DNA from: Hygrocybe punicea
Taxonomy: Eukaryota > Basidiomycota > Agaricomycetes > Agaricales > Hygrophoraceae
DNA length: 64,000 nucleotides
Direction: 5' to 3'
NCBI GenBank assembly: GCA_963556145.1
Contig: OY744463.1
Span: forward strand, 1,674,001 to 1,738,000
Shown piece after piece: positions 1 to 12,247 of this stretch. The notes under the pieces are model-generated. The model was not told the DNA's origin. It saw nothing but the letters and a program-made list of their open reading frames with translations, and searched no databases. Within the stretch, counting starts at the first letter, position 1. Every line of letters starts with the position of its first letter. Both the position numbers and the translations under genes were made by a program.

Positions 1-602
1 TCTGCTGCTGCTGCTGGCGTTGCTGTTGCTGCTGCTGCTGCTGCTGCTGCGGTTGCTGTTGCAATTGCTGTCGTTTGGGGCCATTTGGCCGTTGTCGGGG
101 TGGTGGCATTGGTGGTGTTGCCACTGCCATTACTGCTGCTGCCACTGCTGCCCTCGATTCACTCCAACTCGCATTGGAATGCAAGGGAGGTTGTTGGGTG
201 GAGTTGACCGCGGGCGCCTTCTTTATGCAGTCAAGGTGGGCCACGGGGGGCTGTTCTATGTAATAAAATGTCAGTAAAATATAGTATGAAGCCGTTACTT
301 ACCGTGGTTGTTGAGTAACGTTAGTGTTGAGTCGAAATTAGGGTGTCGCACGAGTATGTTTAAGGTCACATGACCTAAGTTCATGCGACTGCATAGAAAA
401 AAATGTGAAAAATTAAGTATCTAAATCTACGTAGGTAACTATACATTACAGTTCGCGGTTTGAACTGCCTGTCAGTGCCAGAACCGCAAACTGAACTTCT
501 GGTTCGGTTCAGCCAAATGGCTGAACCAGAACCGAACTTCTGGTTCGGTTCGCGGTTCAAACCGGGTTCGGATCGGTTCCGAACCAAACTTCGGTATCAC
601 TA
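1..602. mobile_element. Non-autonomous hAT-type element (MITE), copy 1, left end outside window
   Basis: The right part of an element that recurs at 10026-11208 (very similar) and 41773-43008 (diverged). Its right end reads CGGTATCACTA, the same terminal sequence as the other copies. It has GCT/GTT low-complexity repeats at 1-150 and a subterminal cluster of GGTTCGGTT/AACCGAAC motifs at 460-600, as expected for transposase-binding subterminal repeats of hAT elements. No transposase is encoded; the open frames are low complexity. The hAT assignment rests on the 8-bp target duplications seen at the two complete copies. Confidence 0.75.
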
Positions 603-643
603 CTTCAGTCTGAAACACATGACTTCTTTGTTGGAACACAGGC

Positions 644-1736
644 ATGTGTGGTGACGCTGCCCTCGATGGCCCAGGTGCCAGGGATGCAGAAGGCATAGAG
701 GGTCAGAATATGCGTAATGTTGTCAACCTCAATGACATCGGTGTCACGCCAGAATCCTGGCAGGTTCCTCCGCTGCAGAGAACCCATCCAGCTATCCCAC
801 TCACTTCCCAGTTTAATTTCCATGCATCTACGTCATCTCAGCTTCAAACAAACGAGCAGCCACCTCTCATGCCACCCTTCCAAGTCATGGATTCATCTGG
901 ACCATCAGGGGGGTCCCATTTCTCCTCCCAACGCTCATTGCCAGTGCCATCACTTCGTTTTTCACCCTATTACATTCCATCTTCCTCCGGCCCTCCAGCC
1001 CATTCAGCAGAGGGTTCTTTCCAACCTCAATCATTGTTCTCGTCTCCAAATCTGTCTCCTATCACACCGCTGAGTGGATCACCCAATATTACCCCTCCTC
1101 CCGAAGCTACTCACTCTAGCTCTTCTATTCAGCAACACCCTTTACACCAGCCATCTGTCCGAGGCCGTGGCAGCTCTGCACCACCACTTGGACATCCATG
1201 ATCAAGCAATATAACCAGACAATCACACATGGAAGACAATGTTCCAAGTCAGACCCAAAACTTTGACAACATCTACATGACGAACATGGGCATGCTTGAT
1301 CGAAAGAAGCAATGTGAGCATGAGCTTAGGTTGGAGAGATACAAGGCTGAAGCACTGCGATTGCAATACTCACTGGCGGCAATGGATTTGGAGAAGCAAA
1401 AGATGGAGATCAATGCACAATGCAGTTGTGAGCTAGAAGCACATCAAGAGTGCCTCATGTCAATGTACATTCGATATGAGGAACTTTGGCTCCAAAACCC
1501 CCAGGCAGGTCCCTCGGGCAAAGTGGTTGGAATGCTGCCACCACCACCACCACCGCCTCTTCCCACACTCCCACCAACTCCTATTAGGACCGGCTGGGGG
1601 CCAGCACATGGATCACAATTTGGATGAAAACTCTCTAATGATGGTTGGGGCTGAGGTTCGTAGCAGAGGTTACGGTTCTGGCCAAGCAAGTGCCACGGAT
1701 GACACAGATGCAGGTGGATATGACGCATACAACTAG
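644..1736 (+). pseudogene. PIF/Harbinger accessory protein (Myb/SANT-partner type), degraded
   Basis: An open frame from 644 to 1627 is interrupted by one in-frame TGA at 1199-1201. The first half is rich in Ser and Pro. The second half, from about 1229, has a charged helical segment with repeated Leu, Glu, Lys and Arg that looks like a coiled coil, then a polyproline stretch. PIF/Harbinger transposons usually carry a second gene for a Myb/SANT-like protein next to the transposase, and this gene lies tail to tail with a Harbinger transposase. A SANT domain is not visible; it may have been upstream, where the hAT element now ends at 602. The assignment comes mainly from context. It could also be an unrelated gene. 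Confidence 0.4.
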
Positions 1737-1917
1737 GATATGCTGTTGATCAAGTTCATGCCCCTTTTTTCTTTCATAGTCTTTTTTTTTCTCAATATAT
1801 AATTTTTCGAGTCTGTTAAATTCTTTGGAGATATTATTGCAGTACAATGAGAGCAACAAGCTGCACAAGTGGAAAGACAAACAGCATATACAAAAATAGG
1901 ATGCAAGGCATGAATAT

Positions 1918-4430
1918 TTATGTAGAAGAAGCATATCGCAGGCTGGAAAGAAGTGCATTGAGCAAGCTTTGATGGAATATCGCACCTGCTTGAGCGATCA
2001 GAGGTGTGGGAGCAACCTCATCAACATCGTCTTCATCCTTGTCCTCATCCTTGTCTCCATCCCTCTCCAGATCATCATAAAAAAATTCATTGCATAAACC
2101 CACTGAAGTGTGTTGGTTCCTCCCAGTGTCCTCTTCCCCAAATTGTATAATGAGATTGTGGAGGATAACGCAGCATCGTACCCAAAGAATAGCCCATTTG
2201 TGAAGCTGGCGAGACCCAATCTGTATATGAAGTTCATGGAGGGATTGGAATCGGTGTAGATGCGGGTTCTTGGTGGCTTTGGAACTATATAAAGAAATAA
2301 TATATAGATCCTAACCTGTGGGTGTCAGCGTAGAAGTGACTGGATAAATCAGTGTCGGTGGAATAGAAGTAAAAAGAAGGGAATGTTAGTAAAAGTAAAG
2401 CCACCGCGTAAAACTGGACTAATAACGACGAAGCCGGCGATGAACGGAGTGAAAACGGACAAATAATAAAGAACCCGACGATGCCGATGATGTCGGGTAC
2501 GGCGGGTCGGGTCGGGTCGGGTCGGAAACGATGAACGAATATACGGAAACAACGATAAAGACGACGAAGTGAACTATGAAAAGCTAAGGATCTATGTGGA
2601 CGAGCATTTGAAGGGATTTAAAAGGTGATTCTGACTAAAGGGAAACGGGGACTAATGGTATGTTATTTTGTACGGTCGTCGGGGACCGTTTTTATAGTAC
2701 AGGAAACAGTAATCTACTTTCGGACGTGTCTACTTCGGCCGATGGTAAGCTACAAAGAAAGGTTGGAATGGGGATGTGGAAAGGGGGGTTGCAAAGCAAC
2801 GAAGACAGGAAATGGAGGGGAAAACGAATATGCAAGGAAAAGATCTAGAAAGTCCTACATATCTCCAAAAGGATGAGGGGATGCATAAATAAAGTAAATC
2901 CGAAGTCGGGGATTGAGTCCGAAGAGATCCATCTCCTGGAATTGGAACTCCGAGGCGTTTGAGGCTGCCGGATTTGGTCTGAGAGCGGCTGTGACGAAGC
3001 GGCATACGTTGGGTTATGTCGGTCACGTCGGGTCACATCACGTCACGTCACGTCGGGTTGCGTCGGGTTACGTCGGGTTCGAATGCGAGTTGGATAGAGG
3101 CATCGGGTTCGTCCGGATTCGTGATATATCGAGGATACGGACTCAGAGGGATGTCGACCCCCTACATCGGCCTTTCAAAAGACCAATTGCGTGTTCAGCT
3201 CGCACTCGCACTGTTGACAACCAGAAATTAAACCGTCTCTGATCCCGAGACAACTCACCCTCAGGTGGCTTCTTGAATGGAGGGACGCACCAACATCGGA
3301 CCGGGTAAGCAGAATCTGCCCACATCCATTCTCCTTCGCTAATCAATGCCTCAGGGTTTGATGAAACGAAGTGCTCTGGAATGCGTCAGAATCATGGGCG
3401 CTACCAGTGTGACCTAGGGAGTAGTCGACGAAGCGGAGGTTATGTAGTAGCATGATGAATTGTCCGTTCATCGAGTACTGTGATGATTTATCAAACCACG
3501 CCTCCCCGTGGAGGCCAGGCTTCTGGAATAAGGGAAATGTGGTGCCATCGATGGCAAGCCAGCCATTCCCCCATGCAGGGATTGTGTTCTGCATACTCCA
3601 CTCCTTTGAGAGAAGCTTTTCCTGATCAGATGGCTTTGACATAGCATGATCGTGATTCTTGATGATTGCGACCATACAGCGTTTCGTACAGTTAATAACT
3701 GTGCCAGATGACACACCAGCCCATTCCGTGATGTCATCAACACTCGAAGAATTCCCATAGTGACCCAAACAATTCAGAAAAATTGCAAGTTGGGTATCGA
3801 TGGTGATCTGGCCACAGGGGGAAGTGCTCATAAATATTTTGTCGGTTTCAATGATGGATACGATGTGATCAAATGTAGTGGGGGTGACACGGACCTTCCT
3901 CTTGAAGTGAATTGGACTGTTTCCTTTATACCACAATAGAAGGTTGATTTGTGGGTTCTGAGGAATGGGTGTGCGGGGATCAAGATAGCGGGTCTCCAGG
4001 ATGTGGTCATGCACGCTCTTGAACTTCTCATATAGTAGTGTGAGCAAGTCCATCTCTTCAAAATCACTTGATGGAGCCAGAGAGCTACCACGAATGGATG
4101 GGGCCATGTTAGGTGAGACTGCTCAGTGAGTCAAAGGGGGGCTGCTCATCGCAAATGAGAGGGGAGATGCAGGGTATCTTGACTGCTGTTGCTATCACTA
4201 TCACCATCACTATCGCTATCGCTATCCTCATCATCTGATAGCATATACTTGAGCAGTTGCAAGCTTGTCTGGGTATAGCATTCCTTGAGAGCCTGAAGTA
4301 GCTGTTTCTGCTTTGTGGGGTGATCTCGAGCTGGGCGGGGAGGATGTAAATTGGGGAGCTGGGGCATTTGATTAACAAGTAGGCATGAGGGCATGGTGTG
4401 TGAACATGACTTGCTCTGATATCTTATCAC
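1918..4430 (-). pseudogene. PIF/Harbinger DDE transposase, split by a solo LTR and a frameshift
   Basis: The main frame starts at 4107. A possible N-terminal exon with an acidic Asp/Ser run lies at 4430-4146. The DDE nuclease motifs are in order: AIDGTTF near 3550 (first Asp), GSAHDSDAF near 3385 (second Asp) and RVRAEHAIGLLKGR near 3190 (Glu). Two defects are visible. A one-base frame change at about 3345 separates the frame ending HQTLRH from the one continuing ALISEGEWMWADSAYP. A 912-bp LTR at 2255-3166 is inserted just after LLKGR. Past the LTR the frame resumes as FQSLHELHIQIG and CCVILHNLII, the usual C-terminus of the family, and ends at 1918 after an acidic tail. Removing the LTR and one TSD copy restores this last junction; the frameshift remains. 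Inactive in this copy. Confidence 0.85.
2255..3166 (-). mobile_element. Solo LTR, family A (Ty3/Gypsy)
   Basis: A 912-bp sequence with TG...CA ends (TGTAGATGCGGG at the left, CCCCCTACA at the right), flanked by a perfect 4-bp duplication TCGG at 2251-2254 and 3167-3170. It matches, in opposite orientation, the LTR that starts at 40917. On the minus strand it has a TATA-like CTATAAAAACGG near 2695 and arrays of TCGGGT-type short repeats near 3040-3085. No internal retroelement sequence is attached, so this is a solo LTR left by recombination. It interrupts the Harbinger transposase. Confidence 0.9.
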
Positions 4431-4707
4431 TGTTTAGGCCTTTAGGTTTCACATTTGATTTGACAGCTTATTATTCAGACTCAGAACGCCGATGTGCTAT
4501 GCTGCCAGAGTCCCTGACAGAACATCCTACCGCGCATTCTGAAGGTGCCTAATATTGAGATATCCACTCGAATATTTAAATTATTTTTGTTTTTATCATA
4601 AGCCCAAAAATGTTGTAAACAATAAGGTTGTCTAAGAGTGGTATTCAACACTGAAGATAGTGCAGGCAGAATTTTTGGCTCGATACTTGCAGATACTGAT
4701 ACTGATA

Positions 4708-4868
4708 CAGGCTCCTGCCAAGCCGCTTTCGAGAGGGTGAGAGGAAGCATACTATAGTATATGGGTTCATCCGGGATATTGAGTCTCCACCCTGCATAAA
4801 TTCAAAGTCAGAACTCTTATTCCTCTCGACCCTCTCTACAACGGCTTGAAGAAAACATTAGTAAACAA
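4708..4868 (+). repeat. Left TIR of the DUF6589/RecQ element
   Basis: It aligns in reverse complement with 12928-13094. The conserved blocks are CAGGCTCCTGCCAAGCCG, GGGTGAGAGG, an ACTATAGTATATG-like middle and, at the inner end, CAGAACTCTTATTCCTCTCG and GAAGAAAACATTAGTAAACA. The DUF6589 frame opens about 27 bp inside it, so the TIR probably holds that gene's promoter. Confidence 0.8.
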
Positions 4869-4894
4869 AGCGCCACAGGCTTATCCATCCCAAA

Positions 4895-7578
4895 TTGGAC
4901 ATAGCTAGTAGTAGTACACTTCTTCAATGCTCAATACTCAGTCTGCACAGGCCATTCTCCATTGCTTCTCCGAGAATCACACCACCCTCAGTGACTTCCT
5001 GGAATTTATCATACAAGAACCTGCCATATGACACAACACCATTGTTCTTGATGTCCTCAACTACCCCACTAAGCTACTGTCTACTCTTTCCGAGCACTCC
5101 ACCTTGCGCCATCCTGTATTCCAATGGGCCCTTGATCTCATACATAGAAAGCATGTAAAATCCATACAAAGTCTCACTAGCACACATAATGGATGGCACT
5201 TTAACGCCCTACACACGTCCATTGAGCAACTCAATGACTTTTGTCTCAAAGACATGGTTCAAAGTGTGCAGACGACTGCCCCAGATCTCTGGACCACCAT
5301 TACAAGCCTACTTTCTGCAGATCCCAAGCAGCTCAGAAGGAGAATAAGCCGAGATGTCCCTGCCCTTTTGGATCATGGTGATGATGACACTCAGGCTGAT
5401 GAAGAAGACGAAGCTCAATACTGGGTCGGACTAAATGAAGATGACATACAACCAGCTGATATGGATTCCAATGGTCCGTGGCATGGACTGAGTAAGGGAC
5501 AGCAACGTCATGCTATTATCTCTTTGGTCAGTGAGTATTGCGCTTTGCTGTAACAATACTGACCCGAATTATAGAAGGCTGTGTGCATAATCTGCATTAT
5601 GATGCACAGCATGAACCAAAAGTGCAATTTATTGCAAAGTGTTTTTGGTATATTCTTGCATTTGTGCAACACACCACAGAAAGTGATACAGGCACTTGCC
5701 CGCATGGGCTGCTCAACCTCAATCGACACTATACATAAAGCTATCAAATCACTGTCTGCAGAGACTCATGAGAGACTATGCCAGATGGGGCAGACTCTTC
5801 TCGTTGGATATACATATGACAACTTCGACATCAATTTCAAGACAGGTCTTCCCACTGTCTAAAAATCCAGCAATACACTCACTCACATGATGTCCGGGAC
5901 ATTGACATATCTAGAACATGGAGTCACCATGGACCACCTTCGCTGTTCACAAGAACTGTGGGCCAAATCAATTCTCAATCCCCAGCTCGATGTGCAAGCT
6001 ATCACCCCACCTGGCACGTATTTCGATTTCCTGAAAATACACCCCGAAACAGATGATGGCTCTGGCCTCACATGGCGTGAGTGTTTCAATGCTTGGAAAT
6101 TCTACCATGACCTGTGCATGCATGGCCCCAAATGCTTTTCGAAGCTTTGGGGAACTGTTGGCCTACCTGAATTCATTGAGAAGATTCCTGTGGTCAAGAT
6201 GCAACATGCTCCAGCAAGAGCCATGGATATCAATCAGTCAGAGGTCTCCGGAAATATTCTGGCGATCACCAACCTGATGGAACAGAGTGGCATTGGCGAC
6301 AGCATCAGCAATGAATCAACAGAGTGGGAATCTGGTGCTCTCGACATTGGAAATCATGTTGTACTTTTTTTTGGGGGACCTGGGCACTGCAGAGCGTGTA
6401 GAGTCTCTCATCATATGACATTCACTGGAGAAAATGGGCTTTCAATGTTTTCAGTTTGTCGTCTTCATGATGGGACTATTCCACTTGAAGATGGCATGTG
6501 CTGATGCACTCTGGTGCATCTTCCTTGAAAAAAAAAATTGTCGAGAAGATGAAAACAGCCTCATGCAGTTCTTGGCCTTGCATCAGTCCCACGAAACTGG
6601 CAAGATTGGTTCCAGCCCAGGTTTTCGGCGTATGCATGATGTGATCACTCAGGATGGGGTTGCCCTTCGACTGGATGCATGGCACACAGAGGTTGCCAAG
6701 AGAAACAAAGGCCACCACTCTCTTGAGCCTTTTGCAGCCTCCAACCCAAGTGAGGACACGCTTCGGTCAATTGCAAGCAATCTGGCCACTCAATATGTCG
6801 CTGGAAATCGTTGTAGCATGGATATCTATACCTTGCGACATCTTGGCCAGCAGCAGCAAGATTGCCAGCACGAAAATGTGCTTTTAATGCACCAGTTTTT
6901 CTTGCTTTACAAAGAAATGACTCATGCGATGAACTATGGTGACATCGGACGCATTGAAACTTTATTTCCACCATGGATGGCATTATTCAAGGCCACAGGC
7001 AAACACAAGTATGCGACACACATAGGAAAGTTCCTACAGGACGTTCATTGGGTTTATCCAGAACCCTCCGCCACATTGTCCACTACAACATTCTCGTCAA
7101 TCCCACTGGCAAAGAAGGCGCTTTCCGTGCCCCCAATTGGATTCAAGAATACAATAACTTGAAGACAAAGGTGAGCATATATCTGTCCAGTTCCTCATGT
7201 CAGATGGCTCACGGCTCGCAGGTCATTTTCGGTGGCAGCAATGCAAACTACACGAAGGACAGGGTGATTCTAGAGTCATCTTTGATTGATATTTATCATA
7301 TGTGCCACGCTAACATTGAATGCAATTTTTTGCTCAGCGATTTGACTATGTGACATACACTGCCAGATTTAACAAAAACATTCAAGGTCTTAGGTGAATA
7401 TATGATTATTCATGGAACAAACTGTTTTCAACTGGGAAGAAAAACTGCACACACCATACCGGATATATTGAAAAAAGGTGTGAAGTTGTTACTGGAGGAT
7501 GACATGACAGCGGCAGATGATGGGGAAGATGTAGAGGGGGGCGAGCCTGATGAAATGGATATACTAGGAGATCTGTAG
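4895..7578 (+). pseudogene. DUF6589-domain protein of the TIR element, frame-disrupted
   Basis: The reading frame moves between all three plus frames. The N-terminal part at 5104-5553 has HPVFQWALDLIHRKH, then an acidic segment. Further parts are the helical segment around 5581-5862 and GLTWRECFNAWKFYHDLCMH near 6065. The DUF6589 core follows: HVVLFF near 6350, GLFHLKMACADALW near 6475, HYNILVNPTG near 7080 and GGSNANYTKDRVILESSLID near 7235. The acidic C-terminus ends at TAG 7576-7578. Some frame changes could be introns, for example at 5553-5575. The change at the T/G run near 6365-6380, between HVVLFF and GDLGTAERV, looks like a true indel. The start is uncertain because no clear ATG opens the first segment. 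The molecular function of DUF6589 is not established to my knowledge; a transposase role is inferred from its place in the element. Confidence 0.72.
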
Positions 7579-8434
7579 TAAAGACTGTAAAGAACTATGC
7601 TGCATAGAATCGTTTGGGGGGTATCTCTAGTGTGATTGAGTGCCAAGCCTAGATGAGTTGATGGCCACTTCGAAGAAGGCAAGGACTCACCACAAATGGG
7701 CTCAGCTAACATTGGTGGGGCCTTGGCAGGGTCTACATTCTTGGCATTGGCGTGGCTGGCAACTTTGGAAGGATGAACAGGGCATTTTTCACAATTGCTT
7801 GCTGCCAGATGCCTGTGAGTGTCCATAAGTGGTTGAATGCTAATGAGCCTACCGATATGGCCTTCCATCTTGCAGGCCCTACACTTGTTGCACCTTTTAG
7901 GCTTGTCTTGGATGACGCTCATTTTCTCCGGCGATTGGGCATTGACACGAGATTGTGACTGAAGCGGCGTTGAGGTGGTAAAGGGTCCTGCTGGCAACTC
8001 TGGTGGAAAGGCTTTGAGAAGGTCCAAGATCGCACTAGCATAGTTGCCCGCCCAATTCCACTGTGTCTCTTTGCTCAGCTCCTCAGCATTTTGAATCTTT
8101 GCGAAATGGGCGCAGTCGACGATCCACTCGAGAACCTCGTTGCTCATTATTAAGCTTGGACCGATGTCGTGGAGAATCATGGAACCAAACTTCTCAGTGG
8201 TCTTCTCCCTCCGAAAGTGGTGAAGCGCCATCTGAAGTTTGCGGTCAACATCGTTGGGTTTGTACTCTTTCAAGCGGGATTGAGGGGGCAGTTTGTCCAG
8301 TCGGGTTTGAGGGTCAGCTGGCACAAAGTGCATGAAGGCGGCGGGCGAGCACAACTTGCAACAGACGTGGGGAATCTTGTACACGCAATGAGGGCAACCC
8401 ATGGGAAAATCAGGACGGCAAGAATTTTGATTGG

Positions 8435-9196
8435 TGTAGAGGGTCCTCGACCCTCTGAGGCCGTAACATCGATATCTCGCGAATCCGCTCGAACCCGACG
8501 TCTCTAGCAATCTACGCTCGAACCCGACGCAACCCGACGCAACCCGATGCATACCGACTAGCACGGCCGCTCACGTACCTGGTCGGTCCATCTCCTAAAC
8601 TCACGGAACTTCAAATATCAAAGATAGATCTCATCGGACTGGAATCCCGATGTTGGACTTGCCTTATTCGCGCCTAGCATCTCCCTTATGGAGATATAGT
8701 AAAGTATATTACATCTTTTACGGTTTTTATATCTTCCACCCATTTTCCCTGTCATGGTCGCCTCGCAACCCTCTTCCTACTTTTCCATTTTTATTCTCCT
8801 TTGTTTTCTCTCATCAGCCAAGGACTCTCGTCCGAATCTAGGTACAGAAATTTGTAGTATAAAAACGGTGCCTAAGCGCCGTCTCATAATAAGAAACCAG
8901 TTCCCCTGTTTCCTCTCTCTGAGAATTAGTCTCTCAGTAAAATCCATCGCACACATTGCTCGTCGGATTCCTCGACGCTCTCCCCGTCATTCTACCACCT
9001 TTATCTCTACGTCCCTCGTCACCTGACATCGTCGGCTTCGACCGGTCTCGATAGATTTCAGTAGTTTACTCAGCGGCTTCTTACCATTTATATCCTATCA
9101 TTTTACTGAAGCTTGTTAGACTATTCCTAGTCACTTCTACGCTGACACCACAGGTTAGGATCTTTATTCTGCAGCCACCCCGACCTCGCCTTTACA
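8435..9196 (+). mobile_element. Solo LTR, family B (Ty3/Gypsy), inside the helicase gene
   Basis: A 762-bp TG...CA element, TGTAGAGGGTCC to CCTTTACA. It matches, in reverse orientation, the LTRs at 46798-47583 and 63747-64000. The flanks are TTGG (8431-8434) and TCGG (9197-9200), a 4-bp target duplication with one mismatch. A TATA-like TAGTATAAAAACGG lies near 8858 in plus orientation, which sets the direction of transcription. Splicing it out, together with one flank copy and a predicted intron, joins GNVGLS to the NQNSC segment of the helicase. Confidence 0.85.
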
Positions 9197-10025
9197 TCGG
9201 ACTCTTTCATGTTATGTAAGTATGATAAATGTTGTACATACGTGTCTACTCACTGAGCCCGACATTGCCAAAGTATATGCACACTGGCTTTTGAAAGCAC
9301 TGCAGATGGGGCTGAGTCTTGGCGTTGATGAAATTGTCCATCACAGGTTCGATCTCTTTCTTTTTCTGCCCACGACATGAACTTGAATTGTCTGGAAGCT
9401 GATTATACAACAATTGCAGCGCTCTGGCCTCATCAAGATCCTCCTCGCGTGTCATAAGTTCAACCAATGGTTCGGTGGATATAATGGCTTGGCCTGGTTC
9501 CGGCGCAGACTGAGTCCGCCAAATTCTTTTCATGCGTTCACCTTTCTCAAGATCTGCGGTTGCTTTCCTTTTCTTTTTTTCCAGAAGCACTGTGTTCTTT
9601 TTTGTCATCAAAATACTTCGGCTCAGTGAACAGGACAGCCACCCCATGTAACGCTATGTTCTGTACTGCTCGGCCAAAACGTTGCCAGAGGGTGCACATA
9701 TCACATGTTACCCACCATTGGATGACCAACACAATGTCCGGTAAGTCAATACCCCGTGGTAACCTCCATGAGCAGCTAATACAATGTAAGGACTTGTACG
9801 GCCTACCATCCCAAATGAATCCATGGAGAGAAGGCCCCAGGTACGTCCAACTTTGAGGTCTTCACAATTTTCGTCCCAATATTCAGCTGACATTTCAGAG
9901 TTAAACCATTTGATCATACCATGCAACTCGATTGGCAGGTGACCCCAAAGAAATTTGGCAGCGCGAACCGATTCAGCAATGTCATCAAAAAAGATTACAA
10001 ATTTGGGTGGCTTCCATCCAGGGGG

Positions 10026-11208
10026 TAATGTTGCCGAAGTTCAGTTCGGTCCGGTTTTTCGCTATTTTTGAAAAACCAGAACCGGAACTGTTGGTTCGGT
10101 TCAGCCAAATGCCAAACCCGAACCGGATCTGTGTTGAACGGTTCCACAGCGTTCGGTCTGCATTCAAACGCGGTTTGAACCGCGAACCAACCTCCAAATA
10201 CTTTGCGCAGGCCAGACGCGTGTCAATTGACATGGCTGTCACCCTCACGAGGTAGATGGGGGAGCACTCCGTCTGTTTTTGCGAGGTTGGGCTGAGGCCA
10301 GGCACTTCCCATGGGCATCCACGCGTGCTACCTACCTCGCAAAGAATGGGGACACGTCAATTGACACGCTCCATCAGTTTCTGCGAGGTTGGATGGGGCC
10401 GGGGACTTCCTATGGGCGTCCGCACGTCAATTGACGCAGCTAGGGCGTGTTTGTGAGGGACGTACCTGGGCCGGTAGGTGGGCGCACCACCCTCCCAGCC
10501 TTCAACTCCCCGTTGTTGTTGTTGTTGTTGTTTTTGTTGTTGTTGTTGTTGTTGTGTTGGTGTTGGTGTTGTAAGTGGTGGTGGAGGCAACAATGGTCGC
10601 AATCATCCGCGTTTGACGCGGCAGGTGGCTGCTGCCACCAGTGTTAGTCTGCTGCTGCTGCTGCTGCGGTTGTGGTTGTGGTTGCTGCTGCTGCTGTTGC
10701 AGTTGCTGTCGTTTGGGGCCATTTGGCCATTGTCGGGGTGGTGGCATTGGTGGTGTTGCCACTGCCATTGCTGCTGCTGCCGCTGCTGCCCTCGATTCAC
10801 TCCGACTCGCGTTGGAACATGAGGGAGGTTGTTGGGTGGAGTTGACCGCAGGCACCTTCTTTATGCGGTCAAGGTGGGCCACGGGGGGCTGTTCTATGTA
10901 ATAAAATGTCAGTAAAATATAGTATGAAGCCGTTACTTACCGTGGTTGTTGAGTAACGTTAGTGTTGAGTCGAAATTAGGGTGTCGCACGAGTATGTTTA
11001 AGGTCACATGACCTAAGTTCACGCGACTGCATAGAAAAAAATGTGAAAAATTAAGTATCTAAATGAGTATCTACGTAGGTAAATACATTACGGTTCACGG
11101 TTTGAACCGCCTGTCAGTGCCAGAACCGCAAACCGAACCAAACTTCCGGTTCGGTTCACGGTTCAAACCAGGTTCGGATCGGTTCCAAACCGAACTTCGG
11201 CATCACTA
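10026..11208. mobile_element. Non-autonomous hAT-type element (MITE), copy 2, complete
   Basis: The ends are TAATGTTGCCGAAGTTCAG and, inverted, TAGTGATGCCGAAGTTCGG. A perfect 8-bp duplication CCAGGGGG flanks it (10018-10025 and 11209-11216). The 8-bp TSD and TA-starting TIRs indicate the hAT superfamily. The interior has GGTTCGG-type subterminal repeats at both ends, a GTT run at 10513-10570 and GCT repeats at 10650-10800. No transposase is present. It is inserted in the helicase gene within the codons for PENPPPG-WKPP. Confidence 0.9.
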
Positions 11209-11416
11209 CCAGGGGGTGGATTCTCTGGGACTAAGAAAGCCAGGTCAAAGAAGGAATTGGCTGGATGCACCATTTTGTGGATGGTGAGTTCTATGTTTGG
11301 CTGATCATTGGAGCGATGCATTAAATAGAGATTTTCCTTGCATATGTGTAGGGCTTCCATCACGTCACGAAGAACGAGGGTTGGCAAAGTTGCAGATATG
11401 ACATAGAAGTGGACGC

Positions 11417-12247
11417 TGATATGGTTTCCACGTCTATAACCCCGGATAAAGAGATAATAAAAGATGAAAACATCGCAAAGGTGCAAACAGGACTTGGGAC
11501 ACTCCCGACAATAACGCGATAATGCGCGATAATATGCGCAATCAAATAAACAAATGCGGAGAGTCGTGAGATAACGCGATATTGCAATGCAGTGATAAAC
11601 AAGAATCAGAAGGCTTAGCTGGGTGTCCTAGATGACAGCGCGATATGCAGCGATGACACGACGAGACAAGGGTTCTACGCTATGACTTAGGTCACGAAAG
11701 CGGAGAGTACGCAACGAAAAAAGATGCAGATTTGAGTAGGAATGACTGGATCTTTAAACTTAAGACGCAAACTAGTGGAGAGGGGAGAACTGGGTTCTTC
11801 GTTCTTTTTGCTACTACAAAACATTTTTTATATTCTAAAGGGATAGGGGTTTAAGGGTGGATGATTGAAATAGAAATGCAGCGAGATATCGCATGAAAGC
11901 GACGAAACGGGAATGGAATAGCGAAGGATTTGAAATAACGGCGAATATCACATGAAAGTCGGCGAAAAGATGAAGATAAACAGATAAATTACATTTTTGG
12001 TATCGGACTTGGTGTCCGAACATATAGGACGTGTTTAACAGTCGTGTTTCAGCATATTGAGACCAGGTTGCACGGTTAAGATACAGCAAAGATGTTGCAG
12101 TCATGCGCACGTCGATCGGCGTAAGTCGCGCAAGTCGCAGGCAGCACGCTGATGTTTCACATGTATGCAGGAAGCGGAAGAGTCGTAGGGAAAGTAGAAT
12201 TGGATCCTATGAGAGATTCCGTGCCCAAAGGGAGAGACTGCATATCA
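11417..12247. mobile_element. LTR-like insertion (TG...CA, 831 bp) in the helicase gene
   Basis: The ends are the short inverted repeat TGATATG...CATATCA, flanked by a 4-bp direct repeat ACGC (11413-11416 and 12248-12251). Removing it with one ACGC joins the helicase codons PSR-VHFYVISA exactly. The size, TG/CA ends and 4-bp duplication match a solo LTR of a third family. No second copy is in the window, so a short DNA transposon cannot be excluded. No coding sequence was recognised. Confidence 0.7.

Noticed and set aside
20..277. Poly-Leu and Cys-rich frames at the window start
   Set aside because: Trinucleotide repeats of the hAT MITE core.
3016..3085. TCGGGT repeats as possible telomere sequence
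   Set aside because: Short, imperfect and inside LTRs, where the same repeats recur in other copies.
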